In this document: positions 18,517-30,086 of the stretch, piece by piece | Numbering within the stretch: the stretch's first letter is position 1 | How the letters are laid out: every line of letters begins with the position of its first letter | NCBI RefSeq assembly: GCF_024294805.1 | Contig: NZ_JANCLU010000004.1 | Location: 186,001-250,000 of the forward strand | Direction of reading: 5' to 3' | DNA length: 64,000 nt | Source: Alsobacter ponti | GTDB lineage: Bacteria > Pseudomonadota > Alphaproteobacteria > Rhizobiales > Beijerinckiaceae | Translations under genes and position numbers: made by a program | Notes under the pieces: model-generated | What the model saw: the letters and a program-made list of their open reading frames with translations, nothing else | Told to the model about the DNA's origin: nothing | Database searches by the model: none

Positions 18517-20037
18517 TCAGTCGGCGCGGGTGCGGTAGAGCAAAGCCTCGCTGAGGTGGATGCGCCCGACCTTCGCGTCCCCGTCGAGATCGGCGATCGT
18601 GCGGGCGACCTTCAGCGTGCGGTGATAGCCGCGCGCGGTGAGCCGCATGCGGTCGGCGGCGTCGCGCAGCATGGCGAGCGCGCCCGGGTCGAGCTGGACG
18701 GCGTTCTCCACCGCCGAGGCCGGGCAGGCGGCGTTGGTCGTCACGCCCGTCAGGCCCAGGGCGGCGTAGCGGTCCGTTTGGCGGCGGCGCGCGGCGGCGA
18801 CCCGGGCGGCGACCTCCGCCGAGCCTTCGGCGGGGGCCGGGAGAATGAGGTCGGCCGCGCTCACGGCCGGCAGCTCGACGACGATGTCGACGCGGTCCAT
18901 CAGCGGCCCGGAGATGCGCGCCTGGTACTGCGCCATGCAGCGCGCGTTCGGCCCCATGCGGCAGGCGTAGCCCGGCTCGGCGCCCCGCCCGCACCGGCAC
19001 GGGTTCATCGCCGCGACGAGCTGGAAGCGGGCCGGATAGCAGACCCGCCGGTTGGCGCGGGCGATGTGGACTTCGCCCGTCTCCATCGGCTGGCGCAGGC
19101 TGTCGAGCACCTGCGGCTGGAACTCCGGCAGCTCGTCGAGGAACAGCACGCCGCGATGGGCGAGCGACACCTCGCCGGGGCGCGCCTGGATGCCGCCGCC
19201 CACCAGCGCCGCCATCGAGGCGGAGTGGTGCGGGGCCCGGAAGGGCCGGCGATCGGTCAGCGCGCCCTCGGCGAGCAGCCCGCCGACGGACTGGATCATC
19301 GACACTTCGAGCAGTTCGGCGGGGGTCAAGGGCGGCAGGATGGACGGGAGCCGGGCCGCCAGCATCGATTTGCCCGCCCCCGGAGGGCCGTTCATCAGCA
19401 AAGAGTGGCCGCCCGCCGCCGCCACCTCCAGCGCGCGCTTGGCGCTCTCCTGTCCCTTGATGTCGCGCAGGTCCGGCAGGGACGGCCCGTCGACACGAAT
19501 GGACGGCTCGGGCGGAGACAGCACCTGGACGCCGCGCACGTGGTTGGCGAGCTGGATCAGCGAGCTCGGGGCCAGGATCCGCATGTCGCGGGCGGCCCAC
19601 GCGGCCTCCGGCCCGCAGGCCTGCGGGCAGATCAGCCCGTGTCCGCGCGCATTGGCCGCGATGGCGGCGGGCAGCACGCCCGCCACCGGGTTCACCGCGC
19701 CGTCGAGCGCCAGCTCGCCCAGCACGGTGTAGCCGTCGAGCGCGTCGGCCGGGATCGCGCCGATGGCCGCCATGATGGCGAGCGCGATGGGCAGGTCGTA
19801 ATGGCTGCCCTCCTTGGGCAGGTCGGCCGGGGCGAGGTTAACGGTGATCCGCTTGGCCGGCAGCGCCAGGCCCGAGGCGACCAGCGCCGCGTGCACGCGC
19901 TCGCGCGATTCCGCCACCGCCTTGTCGGGCAGCCCGACGACGGTGAACACCACCCGCCCGGGCATGATCTGCACCTGAACGTCGACGGGACGGGCCTCGA
20001 TGCCCTCGAAAGAGACCGTTGCGACGCGAATTGCCAT
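18517..20037 (-). CDS. comM: YifB/ComM family Mg-chelatase-like AAA ATPase
   Basis: A 506-residue ATPase of the ComM/YifB family, whose Vibrio and Haemophilus members promote branch migration during natural transformation. It begins MAIRVATVSFEGIEARPVDVQ, the standard family start, so the 34 codons upstream are excluded. An N-terminal Lon-like ChlI domain has VVGLPDKAVAESRERV. The AAA domain has Walker A GPPGAGKSMLAARLPSILPP, Walker B VLFLDELPEF and a zinc-like cluster region (PCRCGRGAEPGYACRMGP). A role in DNA uptake here is inferred, since no other competence gene is nearby. No ribosome site is visible before the start. Confidence 0.93.
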   Translation of the reverse strand: MAIRVATVSFEGIEARPVDVQVQIMPGRVVFTVVGLPDKAVAESRERVHAALVASGLALPAKRITVNLAPADLPKEGSHYDLPIALAIMAAIGAIPADALDGYTVLGELALDGAVNPVAGVLPAAIAANARGHGLICPQACGPEAAWAARDMRILAPSSLIQLANHVRGVQVLSPPEPSIRVDGPSLPDLRDIKGQESAKRALEVAAAGGHSLLMNGPPGAGKSMLAARLPSILPPLTPAELLEVSMIQSVGGLLAEGALTDRRPFRAPHHSASMAALVGGGIQARPGEVSLAHRGVLFLDELPEFQPQVLDSLRQPMETGEVHIARANRRVCYPARFQLVAAMNPCRCGRGAEPGYACRMGPNARCMAQYQARISGPLMDRVDIVVELPAVSAADLILPAPAEGSAEVAARVAAARRRQTDRYAALGLTGVTTNAACPASAVENAVQLDPGALAMLRDAADRMRLTARGYHRTLKVARTIADLDGDAKVGRIHLSEALLYRTRAD

Positions 20038-20233
20038 GTGGCGACTTTGCAGTCGAGGACAGGAAAAGAAAAGGCCCGTCGTACGTTCAACTTCAGGTCG
20101 CAATATTATTTCGCGCGACTTGAAGATGTAATGTTCCATCGAAACGCAGTATAGCGCTGATAATCCGAATACTGATAAGACAATCTTTACAAAAATGTCA
20201 TCTGTTCAAACGGCGGGATGGGGGAGATCCTGA

Positions 20234-20252
20234 GGTCATCTTTAGGATGACC
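20234..20252. repeat. Inverted repeat upstream of the HD-GYP gene
   Basis: GGTCATC and GATGACC form a perfect 7-bp inverted repeat around a five-base centre, ending 22 bases before the HD-GYP start. The heptamer GTCATCT in its left arm also occurs at 20197-20203. The whole 20090-20260 stretch is unusually AT-rich for this genome and must hold the divergent comM and HD-GYP promoters; I could not fix -35 and -10 boxes with confidence. The repeat may be an operator or a leader hairpin. Confidence 0.45.
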
Positions 20253-20274
20253 CCAACAGCGTTTGAGACGGATG

Positions 20275-21354
20275 ATGCATCTGAGGATTTTGGCGGGGGA
20301 CGAGGCGCGGGCGCGCGACCTTGCTTCCCAACTGCCGCCCGAGGTGACGTGCCGCCTGCTTCCGCCGGCCGGACCGCTGTCCGACATCGAGCCGGACGAA
20401 AGCGTGCTGGTCGACATCGACCTCGGCAATTCCTGGGTGACGGCCGAGCTGCGCGACGGGCTGCGCGCTCTGCGTCGGGCGCGGCGCGTGCTCGCCTTCG
20501 CCATCGACGGCGCGTCGCGCGCGCAGCACGCCGCCGCCTCCTCGATGGGGGCGACCCACATCCTCTCGCGCCCGCTGTCGGCCGGCAAGCTGCTCGACCT
20601 GTTCCGGGAGGCGTCGCAACCCGCCCTGGCCCGCATCGGGCTGCCACCGGAGATCCAGGCCTCGTTCGAGACGAACGGCGCGATGCTGGCCAGGCTGCTC
20701 AACGGCGGGCAGGCCCCGCAAGGCACCCGCCTGCAGGTCGAGACCGCGACGGACGAGACGATCGAGGCCATCGCGCAAGCCGGTCTCGCCACGTGGATCG
20801 AGGCGGTGAAGTGCCACCACGACGCCACCTTCCGCCACTGCCTGCAGGTCAACGGCCTCGCCATCGCGTTCGCGCGGACGCTGGGCTTCAGCCGGGCCGA
20901 CATCAGGCGTCTCGGAGTGGCCAGCGCCGTCCACGACATCGGCAAGGCGCGCGTGCCGGTGAGGATCCTGGACAAGCAGGGCCGGCTGTCGCCGGAGGAG
21001 ATCGACATCGTCAAGCTGCACCCCCGCTGGGGCGCTGACATCCTCGGCGAGGCGGCGGAATTCGAGCCCGAGGTCGTCGACGCCGTGCTGCACCACCACG
21101 AGATGCTCAACGGGTCGGGCTATCCGGACGGCATCTGCGGCAGGGAGATCGGCGACCTCACCCGCCTCGTCACCATCGTCGACATCTTCTCGGCGCTGCT
21201 CGAGGAACGCGCCTACAAGCCGTCTTTTCCCCCCGAGAAGGCGTTCGAGATGATGCTCGGCATGGGCGACAGGCTCGACGGGCCGCTCGTGCGCGCCTTC
21301 CGCCCGATCGTCGAGGCCCTGCAGGCGGCCATGGTGGGCCGGGCGGCCTCCTAG
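20275..21354 (+). CDS. HD-GYP domain protein with degenerate receiver
   Basis: A 359-residue protein, probably a cyclic-di-GMP phosphodiesterase. Residues 1-115 look like a receiver domain. The strand end VLVDIDLGN supplies a possible acceptor aspartate, but the usual acidic pair and conserved lysine are absent (SRPLSAGKL). A linker leads to the HD-GYP domain with HDIGK (220-224), [12 protein letters not shown] (273-284) and [15 protein letters not shown], all hallmarks of an active enzyme. I chose MHLRIL over the ATG directly before it because GAGACGG is better spaced. It shares the CTAG stop tetramer with convergent mutS. Activity and signal are inferred. Confidence 0.87.
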   Translation: MHLRILAGDEARARDLASQLPPEVTCRLLPPAGPLSDIEPDESVLVDIDLGNSWVTAELRDGLRALRRARRVLAFAIDGASRAQHAAASSMGATHILSRPLSAGKLLDLFREASQPALARIGLPPEIQASFETNGAMLARLLNGGQAPQGTRLQVETATDETIEAIAQAGLATWIEAVKCHHDATFRHCLQVNGLAIAFARTLGFSRADIRRLGVASAVHDIGKARVPVRILDKQGRLSPEEIDIVKLHPRWGADILGEAAEFEPEVVDAVLHHHEMLNGSGYPDGICGREIGDLTRLVTIVDIFSALLEERAYKPSFPPEKAFEMMLGMGDRLDGPLVRAFRPIVEALQAAMVGRAAS

Positions 21355-24083
21355 TCCGCCGCCCCCGCCTGCTTGAGCCGGTAGAGCGCGTCCAGCGCCT
21401 CGCGCGGCGACATGGCGTCGGGGTCGAGGCCGTCCAGCAGCACGCGGACGGGGTCGGGTTCCGGCTCGCGCTCCGCCGCCGGCGGCGCCTGGCGAGACGC
21501 CGCGGCGAACAAAGGCAAATCGTCGATCATCCGCTCGACCGGGGCGCGCCGGTCGGAGGCCTCCAGCTCGTCGAGGATCACCCGCGCGCGCTCCACCACC
21601 GCGCGCGGCAGGCCCGCCAGCTTGGCCACCTGGATGCCGTAGGATCGGTCGGCGACGCCGGGGACGACCTCGTGCAGGAACACGACGTCGCCCTGGAACT
21701 CCGTCACGCGCACTGTCGAGGTGACGAGGCGCGGCAGGCGGCGGGCCAGCGCGGTCAGCTCGTGGAAATGCGTCGCGAACAGCGCCCGGCAGCGATTGGC
21801 CTCGTGCAGGTGCTCGATTGCGGCCCAGGCGATGGAGAGTCCGTCGAACGTCGCGGTGCCGCGCCCGATCTCGTCGAGGATGACGAGCGAACGCGGCGTC
21901 GCCTGGTTGAGGATCGCCGCCGCCTCGATCATCTCGACCATGAAGGTCGAGCGTCCGCGCGCCAGGTCGTCGGCCGCGCCGACGCGGGAGAACAGCCGGT
22001 CCACCACGCCGATATGGGCGCGTCGCGCCGGCACGAAGCTGCCCATCTGCGCCAGCACGGCGGCGATGGCGTTCTGGCGCAGATAGGTCGACTTGCCGGC
22101 CATGTTGGGGCCGGTGACGAGCGCGATGCGGCCGCCCGCGCCGCCGGGCGGGGCCGACAGTTCGGCGTCGTTGGCGACGAAGGCCTGCCCCTCGCGCTTC
22201 AGGGCGGCCTCCACCACGGGGTGGCGCGCGCCTTCCAGCGCGAAGGCGAGGCTGTCGTCGACGGTCGGGCGCACCCAGCCGCCGGCGTCCGCCAGCTCCG
22301 CCAGCGCCGTCGCCACGTCCACCACGGCGAGCGCGTCGGCGACGCCCTTGATCGGGTCGCCGAGGGCGACCGCGGCCGCGGCCAACCGGTCGAAATGGCT
22401 AAACTCGATGGCGAGCGCCCGTTCGCCCGCCGACGCGATGCGGCTTTCCAGGTCCGCAAGCTCGGCCGTGGAAAACCGCATCGCGCCCTGCATCGTCTGG
22501 CGATGGATGTAGCGGGCGTTGAGCGGGGGCCGCAGCAGCTCCTCGCCCGCCGCCTGCGGCGTCTCGATGAAATAACCGAGGAAATTGTTGTGCTTGACGC
22601 GCAGCGTCCGGCAGCCGGTCTCCTCGGCGTAGCGGGCCTGCAGGTCGGCGACCACCCGCCGGCTCTCGTCGCGGAGCGCGCGGGTCTCGTCGAGCGCGCT
22701 GTCGCAGCCTGCCCGGATGAAGCCGCCGTCGCGGCGGTTCAGCGGCAGCTCGTCCGCCAGCGCCGCCGCGAGGTCGGCTTCAAGCGCCGGGTCGACGCCG
22801 GCCAGCGCTTCGGCCGCGCGCGCCAGCTCCGCCGGCGGCAGCGCCGCGCCGGAGAGGGCCGCGCCGATGGCCCGCCCGGCGGCCAGTCCGTCGCGCAAGG
22901 CGGCGAGGTCGCGCGGCCCGCCGCGCTGAAGCGTCAGCCGCGCCAGAGCGCGGGCCAGGTCCGGCGCGCCCTTCAGCGCCTGCCGCAGCGCCCCGCGCAG
23001 CACCGGGTCGTCGACGAACCACGCGACGGCGTCGAGCCGCTCGTCGATGGCGGCGACGTCGGTGAGCGGGCCGGCCAACCGCTCGGCCAGCAGCCGTCCG
23101 CCGCCCGGCGTCAGCGTGCGGTCGATGGTCGCGAGCAGGCTGCCGGCGCGCTCGCCCCCGAGCGTGCGCGAGAGTTCGAGGTTGGCGCGCGTGGCGGCGT
23201 CGATCTGCACGCAGGCGCCGGGTTCGGCGTGGCGGGGCGGCGACAGCGGCGGTCGCGCGCCGAGCTGCGTGCGCTCCACATAGGCGACGACGGCCGCCGC
23301 GGCCGCGATCTCCGCCCGGCTGAACGCGCCGAAGCCGGCCAGCGTGCCGACACCGAAAAAGGCGCATAGCCGCCGCTCGCCCGAGAGGGGGTCGAGGCCG
23401 TCGCGGCCCATCGGCGTCACGGCGGCGCGCGTCTCCCGCCACAGCGCCTTCAGCGCCGGCTCGTCGAGCGCGCTGTCGGGGACCAGGATTTCGCGCGGCT
23501 CAAGGCGGGCGATCTCGGCCTGCAGCCCCGCCGCCCCAGTCTCGCGCACGGTGAAGACGCCGGTGGAGATGTCGACGGCGGCGAGCCCGTAGACCCACTC
23601 CGCCTCGGAAGCGCGCACGCGCGCCACGGCGGCCAGCAGGTTGGCGCGGCCGGGCTCCAGCAGCGTGTCCTCGGTGATCGTGCCGGGCGTGACGAGGCGG
23701 ACTACGGCGCGACGCACGACGGACTTGCCGCCGCGCTTGCGCGCCTCGGCCGGGTCCTCGGTCTGTTCGCAGACGGCGACGCGATGGCCGGCGCCGATCA
23801 GCCGATTGAGATAGTCCTCGGCGCGCTCCACCGGCACGCCGCACATGGCGATATCCTCGCCCAGGTGCTTGCCGCGCTTGGTCAGCACGATGCCCAGCGT
23901 GCGCGAGGCGATCTCCGCGTCCTCGAAGAACAGCTCGTAGAAATCGCCCATGCGGTAGAACAGGAGGCAGTCCGCGTTGGCGGCCTTGATCTCCATGTAC
24001 TGCGCCATCATGGGCGTGGCGCGCGCGTCCCCCGCCGCGCGGGCGGACGAATCGGGGGTGGGTTCGACGGGGAGCGCGCTCAT
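21351..24083 (-). CDS. mutS: DNA mismatch repair protein MutS
   Basis: Recognises mismatches and starts methyl-independent or MutL-dependent repair. The 910 residues hold an N-terminal mismatch-binding domain with [14 protein letters not shown] (the Phe-x-Glu wedge) and the core and lever domains. The ATPase follows with Walker [27 protein letters not shown] and Walker [16 protein letters not shown], then a C-terminal helix-turn-helix. The start MSALPVEP is preferred to one 36 bases upstream. No mutL is nearby. It is divergent from the malic enzyme gene across 140 bases. Confidence 0.98.
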   Translation of the reverse strand: MSALPVEPTPDSSARAAGDARATPMMAQYMEIKAANADCLLFYRMGDFYELFFEDAEIASRTLGIVLTKRGKHLGEDIAMCGVPVERAEDYLNRLIGAGHRVAVCEQTEDPAEARKRGGKSVVRRAVVRLVTPGTITEDTLLEPGRANLLAAVARVRASEAEWVYGLAAVDISTGVFTVRETGAAGLQAEIARLEPREILVPDSALDEPALKALWRETRAAVTPMGRDGLDPLSGERRLCAFFGVGTLAGFGAFSRAEIAAAAAVVAYVERTQLGARPPLSPPRHAEPGACVQIDAATRANLELSRTLGGERAGSLLATIDRTLTPGGGRLLAERLAGPLTDVAAIDERLDAVAWFVDDPVLRGALRQALKGAPDLARALARLTLQRGGPRDLAALRDGLAAGRAIGAALSGAALPPAELARAAEALAGVDPALEADLAAALADELPLNRRDGGFIRAGCDSALDETRALRDESRRVVADLQARYAEETGCRTLRVKHNNFLGYFIETPQAAGEELLRPPLNARYIHRQTMQGAMRFSTAELADLESRIASAGERALAIEFSHFDRLAAAAVALGDPIKGVADALAVVDVATALAELADAGGWVRPTVDDSLAFALEGARHPVVEAALKREGQAFVANDAELSAPPGGAGGRIALVTGPNMAGKSTYLRQNAIAAVLAQMGSFVPARRAHIGVVDRLFSRVGAADDLARGRSTFMVEMIEAAAILNQATPRSLVILDEIGRGTATFDGLSIAWAAIEHLHEANRCRALFATHFHELTALARRLPRLVTSTVRVTEFQGDVVFLHEVVPGVADRSYGIQVAKLAGLPRAVVERARVILDELEASDRRAPVERMIDDLPLFAAASRQAPPAAEREPEPDPVRVLLDGLDPDAMSPREALDALYRLKQAGAAD

Positions 24084-24164
24084 GGCGCGGACGCTAGCAA
24101 AGCCGCGCCGCCATGGCACGGCCAGGATAACGTGCGCGGCGGCTTATCCGCAGCGTTTCCGCGC

Positions 24165-24193
24165 TTGAGCCCGCCCCCCCGCGCTGCTTAAGT
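24165..24193 (+). promoter_or_regulatory. Possible promoter of the malic enzyme gene
   Basis: TTGAGC (24165-24170), a 17-base, almost pure G/C spacer and TTAAGT (24188-24193). The predicted start near 24200 leaves a leader of about 24 bases before maeB. The -10 match is poor, so this is tentative. Confidence 0.3.
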
Positions 24194-24223
24194 TGCCAGC
24201 CCCGCCTCTTTCGGACACCCGCC

Positions 24224-26515
<2,292 letters not shown>

Positions 26516-26517
26516 CG

Positions 26518-27132
26518 ATGCAGCGTCCGCCCCGCGTCGTCGTCTTCGACATCGGCAACGTCCTGCTCGACTGGGACCCTCGCCACCTCTACCGGCGCGT
26601 GTTCGACGACCATGCGCGCATGGAGTGGTTCCTGTCCGAGGTCTGCACCCCGGCCTGGAACCTCGAGCAGGACCGCGGCCGCCCGTTCGCCGATGCGGTG
26701 GCCGAGCGCATCGCGCTGTTCCCCGACATGGCGGCCGAGATCCGCGCCTATGACGAGCGCTGGCTGGAGACGCTGGCCGGGGCGATCCAGGGCTCGGTCG
26801 ACATCCTGCTGAGGCTGCGCGCCGCCGGCGTGCCGAACTACGCCATCACCAACTTCTCGGCCGAGAAGTTCGTCGACGCCTGCCTGCACTACCCGTTCCT
26901 GACCGGCTTCGACGGCGTTGTCGTGTCGGGCGCGGAGAAGCTGATCAAGCCGGCGCCGGAGATCTACGGGGTGCTGTTCACCCGCTACGGGCTGGACCCG
27001 GCCGAGTGCGTGTTCATCGACGATTCCGAGAAGAACGTGGTCGCCGCGCGCGAGGTCGGGATGCGCGCCATCCACTTCACGAGCCCGGCCGCCCTGCGCG
27101 ACGAGCTGGCCGCGCTGGGCTTTCCGGTCTGA
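26518..27132 (+). CDS. HAD-superfamily hydrolase (YihX-like)
   Basis: A 204-residue HAD phosphatase. Motif I is VVFDIGNVLLDWD, motif II ITNFSAEKF, motif III includes KLIKPAPEIY, and motif IV is CVFIDDSEKN. The DxGNV form and length match the YihX group, which dephosphorylates sugar phosphates such as alpha-glucose 1-phosphate, but substrate specificity cannot be read here. I use the ATG at 26518; a GTG at 26512 overlapping the maeB stop would add two residues. A strong hairpin ends the two-gene unit 9 bases beyond the stop. Confidence 0.88.
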   Translation: MQRPPRVVVFDIGNVLLDWDPRHLYRRVFDDHARMEWFLSEVCTPAWNLEQDRGRPFADAVAERIALFPDMAAEIRAYDERWLETLAGAIQGSVDILLRLRAAGVPNYAITNFSAEKFVDACLHYPFLTGFDGVVVSGAEKLIKPAPEIYGVLFTRYGLDPAECVFIDDSEKNVVAAREVGMRAIHFTSPAALRDELAALGFPV

Positions 27133-27140
27133 GAGTCGGG

Positions 27141-27165
27141 AGCCCGCCGCGCCGCGCGGCGGGCT
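27141..27165 (+). terminator. Hairpin terminator after maeB-HAD
   Basis: A 9-bp perfect G/C stem, GCCCGCCGC and GCGGCGGGC, with a five-base loop, extended by one A-T pair and followed by TTGCCTTC. The T tract is short. It also sits at the -35 region of the next gene, hrpB, so termination and initiation are packed together. Confidence 0.6.
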
Positions 27166-27192
27166 TGCCTTCGCCGCGCGCCCCCGTACAAC
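27165..27192 (+). promoter_or_regulatory. Candidate promoter giving a leaderless hrpB mRNA
   Basis: TTGCCT (27165-27170), a 16-base spacer and TACAAC (27187-27192). The hrpB ATG starts seven bases after the -10 box, exactly where transcription would be expected to begin. There is no purine-rich ribosome site before it. The layout repeats that of nth. Confidence 0.4.
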
Positions 27193-27199
27193 GCCGGCC

Positions 27200-29665
27200 A
27201 TGGCCCGCTTCCCAACCGAACTGCCGATCGACGAGGCGCTTCCGGCGCTGACGGACGCGCTGCGGGCGCGCAACGCCGCCGTGCTGGTCGCGCCGCCCGG
27301 CGCGGGAAAGACCACGCGGGTGCCGCTCGTCCTCCTCGACGAGCCCTGGGCCGAGGGCGGCCGCATCCTCGTGCTCGAGCCGCGGCGGCTCGCCGCCCGC
27401 GCCGCCGCCGAGCGGATGGCGACGCTGCGAGGCGAAAAGGTCGGCGACACGGTCGGCATCCGCGTCCGCATGGGCTCGAAGGTGGGGCCCAGGACGCGCG
27501 TCGAGGTCGTCACCGAAGGCGTGTTCGGGCGGATGATCCTGGACGACCCGGAGCTGACCGGCGTGCGCGCCGTGCTGTTCGACGAATTTCACGAACGCTC
27601 GCTCGACGCCGATCTCGGCCTGGCGCTGGCGCTCGACTGCCAGTCCGCGCTGCGGGAGGATCTGCGCCTGCTCGTCATGTCCGCCACGCTGGACGGCGCG
27701 CGCGTCGCGGCGCTGCTCGGCGACGCGCCGGTGATCGCCAGCGAAGGCAGGGCCTATCCGGTCGAGACCCGCTATCTCGGCCGCGACACGCGCCGGCGGA
27801 TCGAGGAGGAGGTCGCCGCCGCCGTGCTGCGGGCGCTGCGGGCCGAGACCGGCTCCATGCTGGTGTTCCTGCCCGGACAGGCGGAGATCCGGCGCACCGA
27901 GGCGCTGCTGCGCGAGCGGATCGACGACCACGACGTGGACCTCGCGCCGCTCTACGGCGCGATGGACCAGCGCGCGCAGGACCTCGCGGTCGCACCCGCC
28001 CGGCCCGGCCGCCGCAAGATCGTGCTCGCCACTTCCATCGCCGAGACCTCGCTGACCATCGAGGGCGTGCGCGTCGTCGTGGACAGCGGGCTCGCCCGCG
28101 TGCCGCGCTTCGAGCCGTCGATCGGGCTGACGCGCCTGGAGACGGTGCGCGTGTCGCGCGCCGCCGCCGATCAGCGGCGCGGCCGCGCCGGGCGCACCGA
28201 GCCGGGCGTCTGCTACCGTTTGTGGGAGGAGGCGGGCACCGGCGCGCTCGAAGCATTCTCGCGGCCCGAAATCCTGTCGGCGGACCTGTCCGGCCTCGTG
28301 CTCGACTGCGCCGCCTGGGGCGTCACGGACCCGCGCCGCCTCGCCTTCCTCGACCCGCCGCCCGAGCCGGCGTTGAAGGAGGCCGTCGCGCTGCTGCGCG
28401 AGATCGACGCGCTCGACGCCGATGGCCGGCTGACCGACGAGGGCAGGGCGATCCGCGCGTTGCCGCTGCCGCCGCGCCTCGCGCGCATGCTCGTCGACGC
28501 CGGGCGGCGCGGGCAGGCGCGGCTGGCCGGCGACATCGCGGCCATCGTCACGGAGCGCGGCCTGGGCGGCGATTCCACCAGCCTCGTCGACCGCCTTCAC
28601 GCGCTGCGCCGCGACCGGAGCCGCCGCGCCGAGGAGATGCGCCGCCTGGCGCGCGGCTGGGCCGAGGCCGTGGGCGGCGACGGCGATCCCGGCGATCCGG
28701 CGCAGGCCGGCGCGGTGCTGGCCCTCGCCTATCCCGACCGGGTGGCGAAGGCGCGCGGCGGGCAAGGCGCGTTCCTGATGGCGAACGGCCGGGGCGCGGC
28801 GCTGGAGCCGGGCGACCCGCTGGCGCGCGAGCCGTTCCTCGCCATCGCCGAGATCGCCGGCGGCGCGGCGTCCGCCCGCGTCCTGCTCGCCGCGCCGATC
28901 GCGCTGGAGGAGATCGAGGCCGAGTTCGCCGGGCGGATCGAAACCCGCGAGGAGGTCGCGTTCGACAGGGCCGCCGCCGCGCTGCGGGCGCGCCGCGCGC
29001 GCCGCCTCGGCGCGCTCGTGCTGGCCGACCGCACGCTGCCCACGCCGGAGGGGCCCGAGGCGGCGCGCCTGCTGGCCGAGGGCGTGGCCGCGCTCGGCGT
29101 CCACCGCCTGCCCTGGACCAGGGCGCAGTTGCAGCTGAGGGCGCGCGTCGCCTTCCTGCGCCGCGCCGATCCGTCGTTCCCGGACCTCTCCGACGCCGCG
29201 CTCGCCGCCGCCGCCGCGGCCTGGCTTGCTCCCTTCGTGGAAGGGCGCGCCAGCCTCGCCGCCATCACAACCGACGATCTCGGCCAGGCGCTCGCCGCGC
29301 TGCTGCCCTGGGACCTGGCGCGACGCCTCGACGCCGAGTGCCCGACGCATTTCGAGGCGCCGACGGGGCAGCGCCACGCCATCGACTACGAGGCCGAGGG
29401 CGGCCCGGTGCTCGCCGTCCGCGTGCAGGAGCTGTTCGGGCTGCGCGACCACCCGGCCGTGGCCGGCGGCCGGCTGCCGCTGGTACTGCACCTTCTGTCG
29501 CCGGCCCACCGGCCGATCCAGATCACGCGCGACCTGCCGGGCTTCTGGCGCGGCTCCTGGGCGGCGGTGAAGGCCGAGATGAAGGGGCGCTACCCGCGCC
29601 ACCCCTGGCCGGACGACCCCGCCAGCGCCGCGCCGACCACCCGCGCCAAGCCGCGCGGGACGTGA
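27200..29665 (+). CDS. hrpB: ATP-dependent helicase HrpB (DEAH family)
   Basis: A DEAH-box helicase of the HrpB group, biological role poorly defined (RNA helicase by homology). In order over 821 residues: Walker A APPGAGKTTRVPLVLL, the DExH motif FDEFHERSLD, motif III VMSATLDG, and helicase C-terminal motifs with LATSIAETSLTIEGV and QRRGRAGRTEPGVCYRLW. A helicase-associated domain and the HrpB-specific C-terminal region follow (HPAVAGGRLPLVLHLLSPAH, RPIQITRDLPGFWRGSW). Length is normal. It is convergent with mgsA four bases away. There is no ribosome site; see the leaderless promoter candidate. Confidence 0.95.
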   Translation: MARFPTELPIDEALPALTDALRARNAAVLVAPPGAGKTTRVPLVLLDEPWAEGGRILVLEPRRLAARAAAERMATLRGEKVGDTVGIRVRMGSKVGPRTRVEVVTEGVFGRMILDDPELTGVRAVLFDEFHERSLDADLGLALALDCQSALREDLRLLVMSATLDGARVAALLGDAPVIASEGRAYPVETRYLGRDTRRRIEEEVAAAVLRALRAETGSMLVFLPGQAEIRRTEALLRERIDDHDVDLAPLYGAMDQRAQDLAVAPARPGRRKIVLATSIAETSLTIEGVRVVVDSGLARVPRFEPSIGLTRLETVRVSRAAADQRRGRAGRTEPGVCYRLWEEAGTGALEAFSRPEILSADLSGLVLDCAAWGVTDPRRLAFLDPPPEPALKEAVALLREIDALDADGRLTDEGRAIRALPLPPRLARMLVDAGRRGQARLAGDIAAIVTERGLGGDSTSLVDRLHALRRDRSRRAEEMRRLARGWAEAVGGDGDPGDPAQAGAVLALAYPDRVAKARGGQGAFLMANGRGAALEPGDPLAREPFLAIAEIAGGAASARVLLAAPIALEEIEAEFAGRIETREEVAFDRAAAALRARRARRLGALVLADRTLPTPEGPEAARLLAEGVAALGVHRLPWTRAQLQLRARVAFLRRADPSFPDLSDAALAAAAAAWLAPFVEGRASLAAITTDDLGQALAALLPWDLARRLDAECPTHFEAPTGQRHAIDYEAEGGPVLAVRVQELFGLRDHPAVAGGRLPLVLHLLSPAHRPIQITRDLPGFWRGSWAAVKAEMKGRYPRHPWPDDPASAAPTTRAKPRGT

Positions 29666-29669
29666 GCCG

Positions 29670-30065
29670 CTAGGCCCTGCGCCGGAACGCGGCCTCGAAG
29701 CCGGCCACGACGAGGTCGGCCGTCGAGGGATTGCAGGCCATCGGGATGTCGTAGACGAGCGCCAGGCGGGTCAGCGCCTTGACGTCGACGTCGTGCGGGT
29801 GCGGCGACAGCGGGTCGACGAAGAACACGAGCCCGTCGAGCTGGCCCTCGGCGATCAGCGCGCCGATCTGCTGGTCGCCGCCCAGCGGGCCGCTCTTGAA
29901 GCGCGTGATCCGCAGCTCGGGGCAGCGCTCCAGCACGCGCGCGCCGGTGGTGCCGGTGGAATAGAGGTCGCACAGGGCGAGCTTGCGCCGGTGCCGCTCG
30001 GCCCACTCCACCATGGCGGCCTTCTTCTGGTCGTGCGCGATCAGCCCCAGCCTGAAACGAGCCAT
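29670..30065 (-). CDS. mgsA: Methylglyoxal synthase
   Basis: Converts dihydroxyacetone phosphate to methylglyoxal and phosphate, a bypass used under phosphate limitation or carbon overflow. The 131 residues carry the family landmarks: [15 protein letters not shown] at the start, [30 protein letters not shown] and [21 protein letters not shown] (catalytic Asp and His region), ending with [17 protein letters not shown] ribosome site precedes the ATG. It lies 21 bases after the DUF1194 gene and is probably co-transcribed with it; the two have no obvious functional link. Confidence 0.95.
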   Translation of the reverse strand: MARFRLGLIAHDQKKAAMVEWAERHRRKLALCDLYSTGTTGARVLERCPELRITRFKSGPLGGDQQIGALIAEGQLDGLVFFVDPLSPHPHDVDVKALTRLALVYDIPMACNPSTADLVVAGFEAAFRRRA

Positions 30066-30086
30066 ACGCCCCTCGAAGTCATCGGT

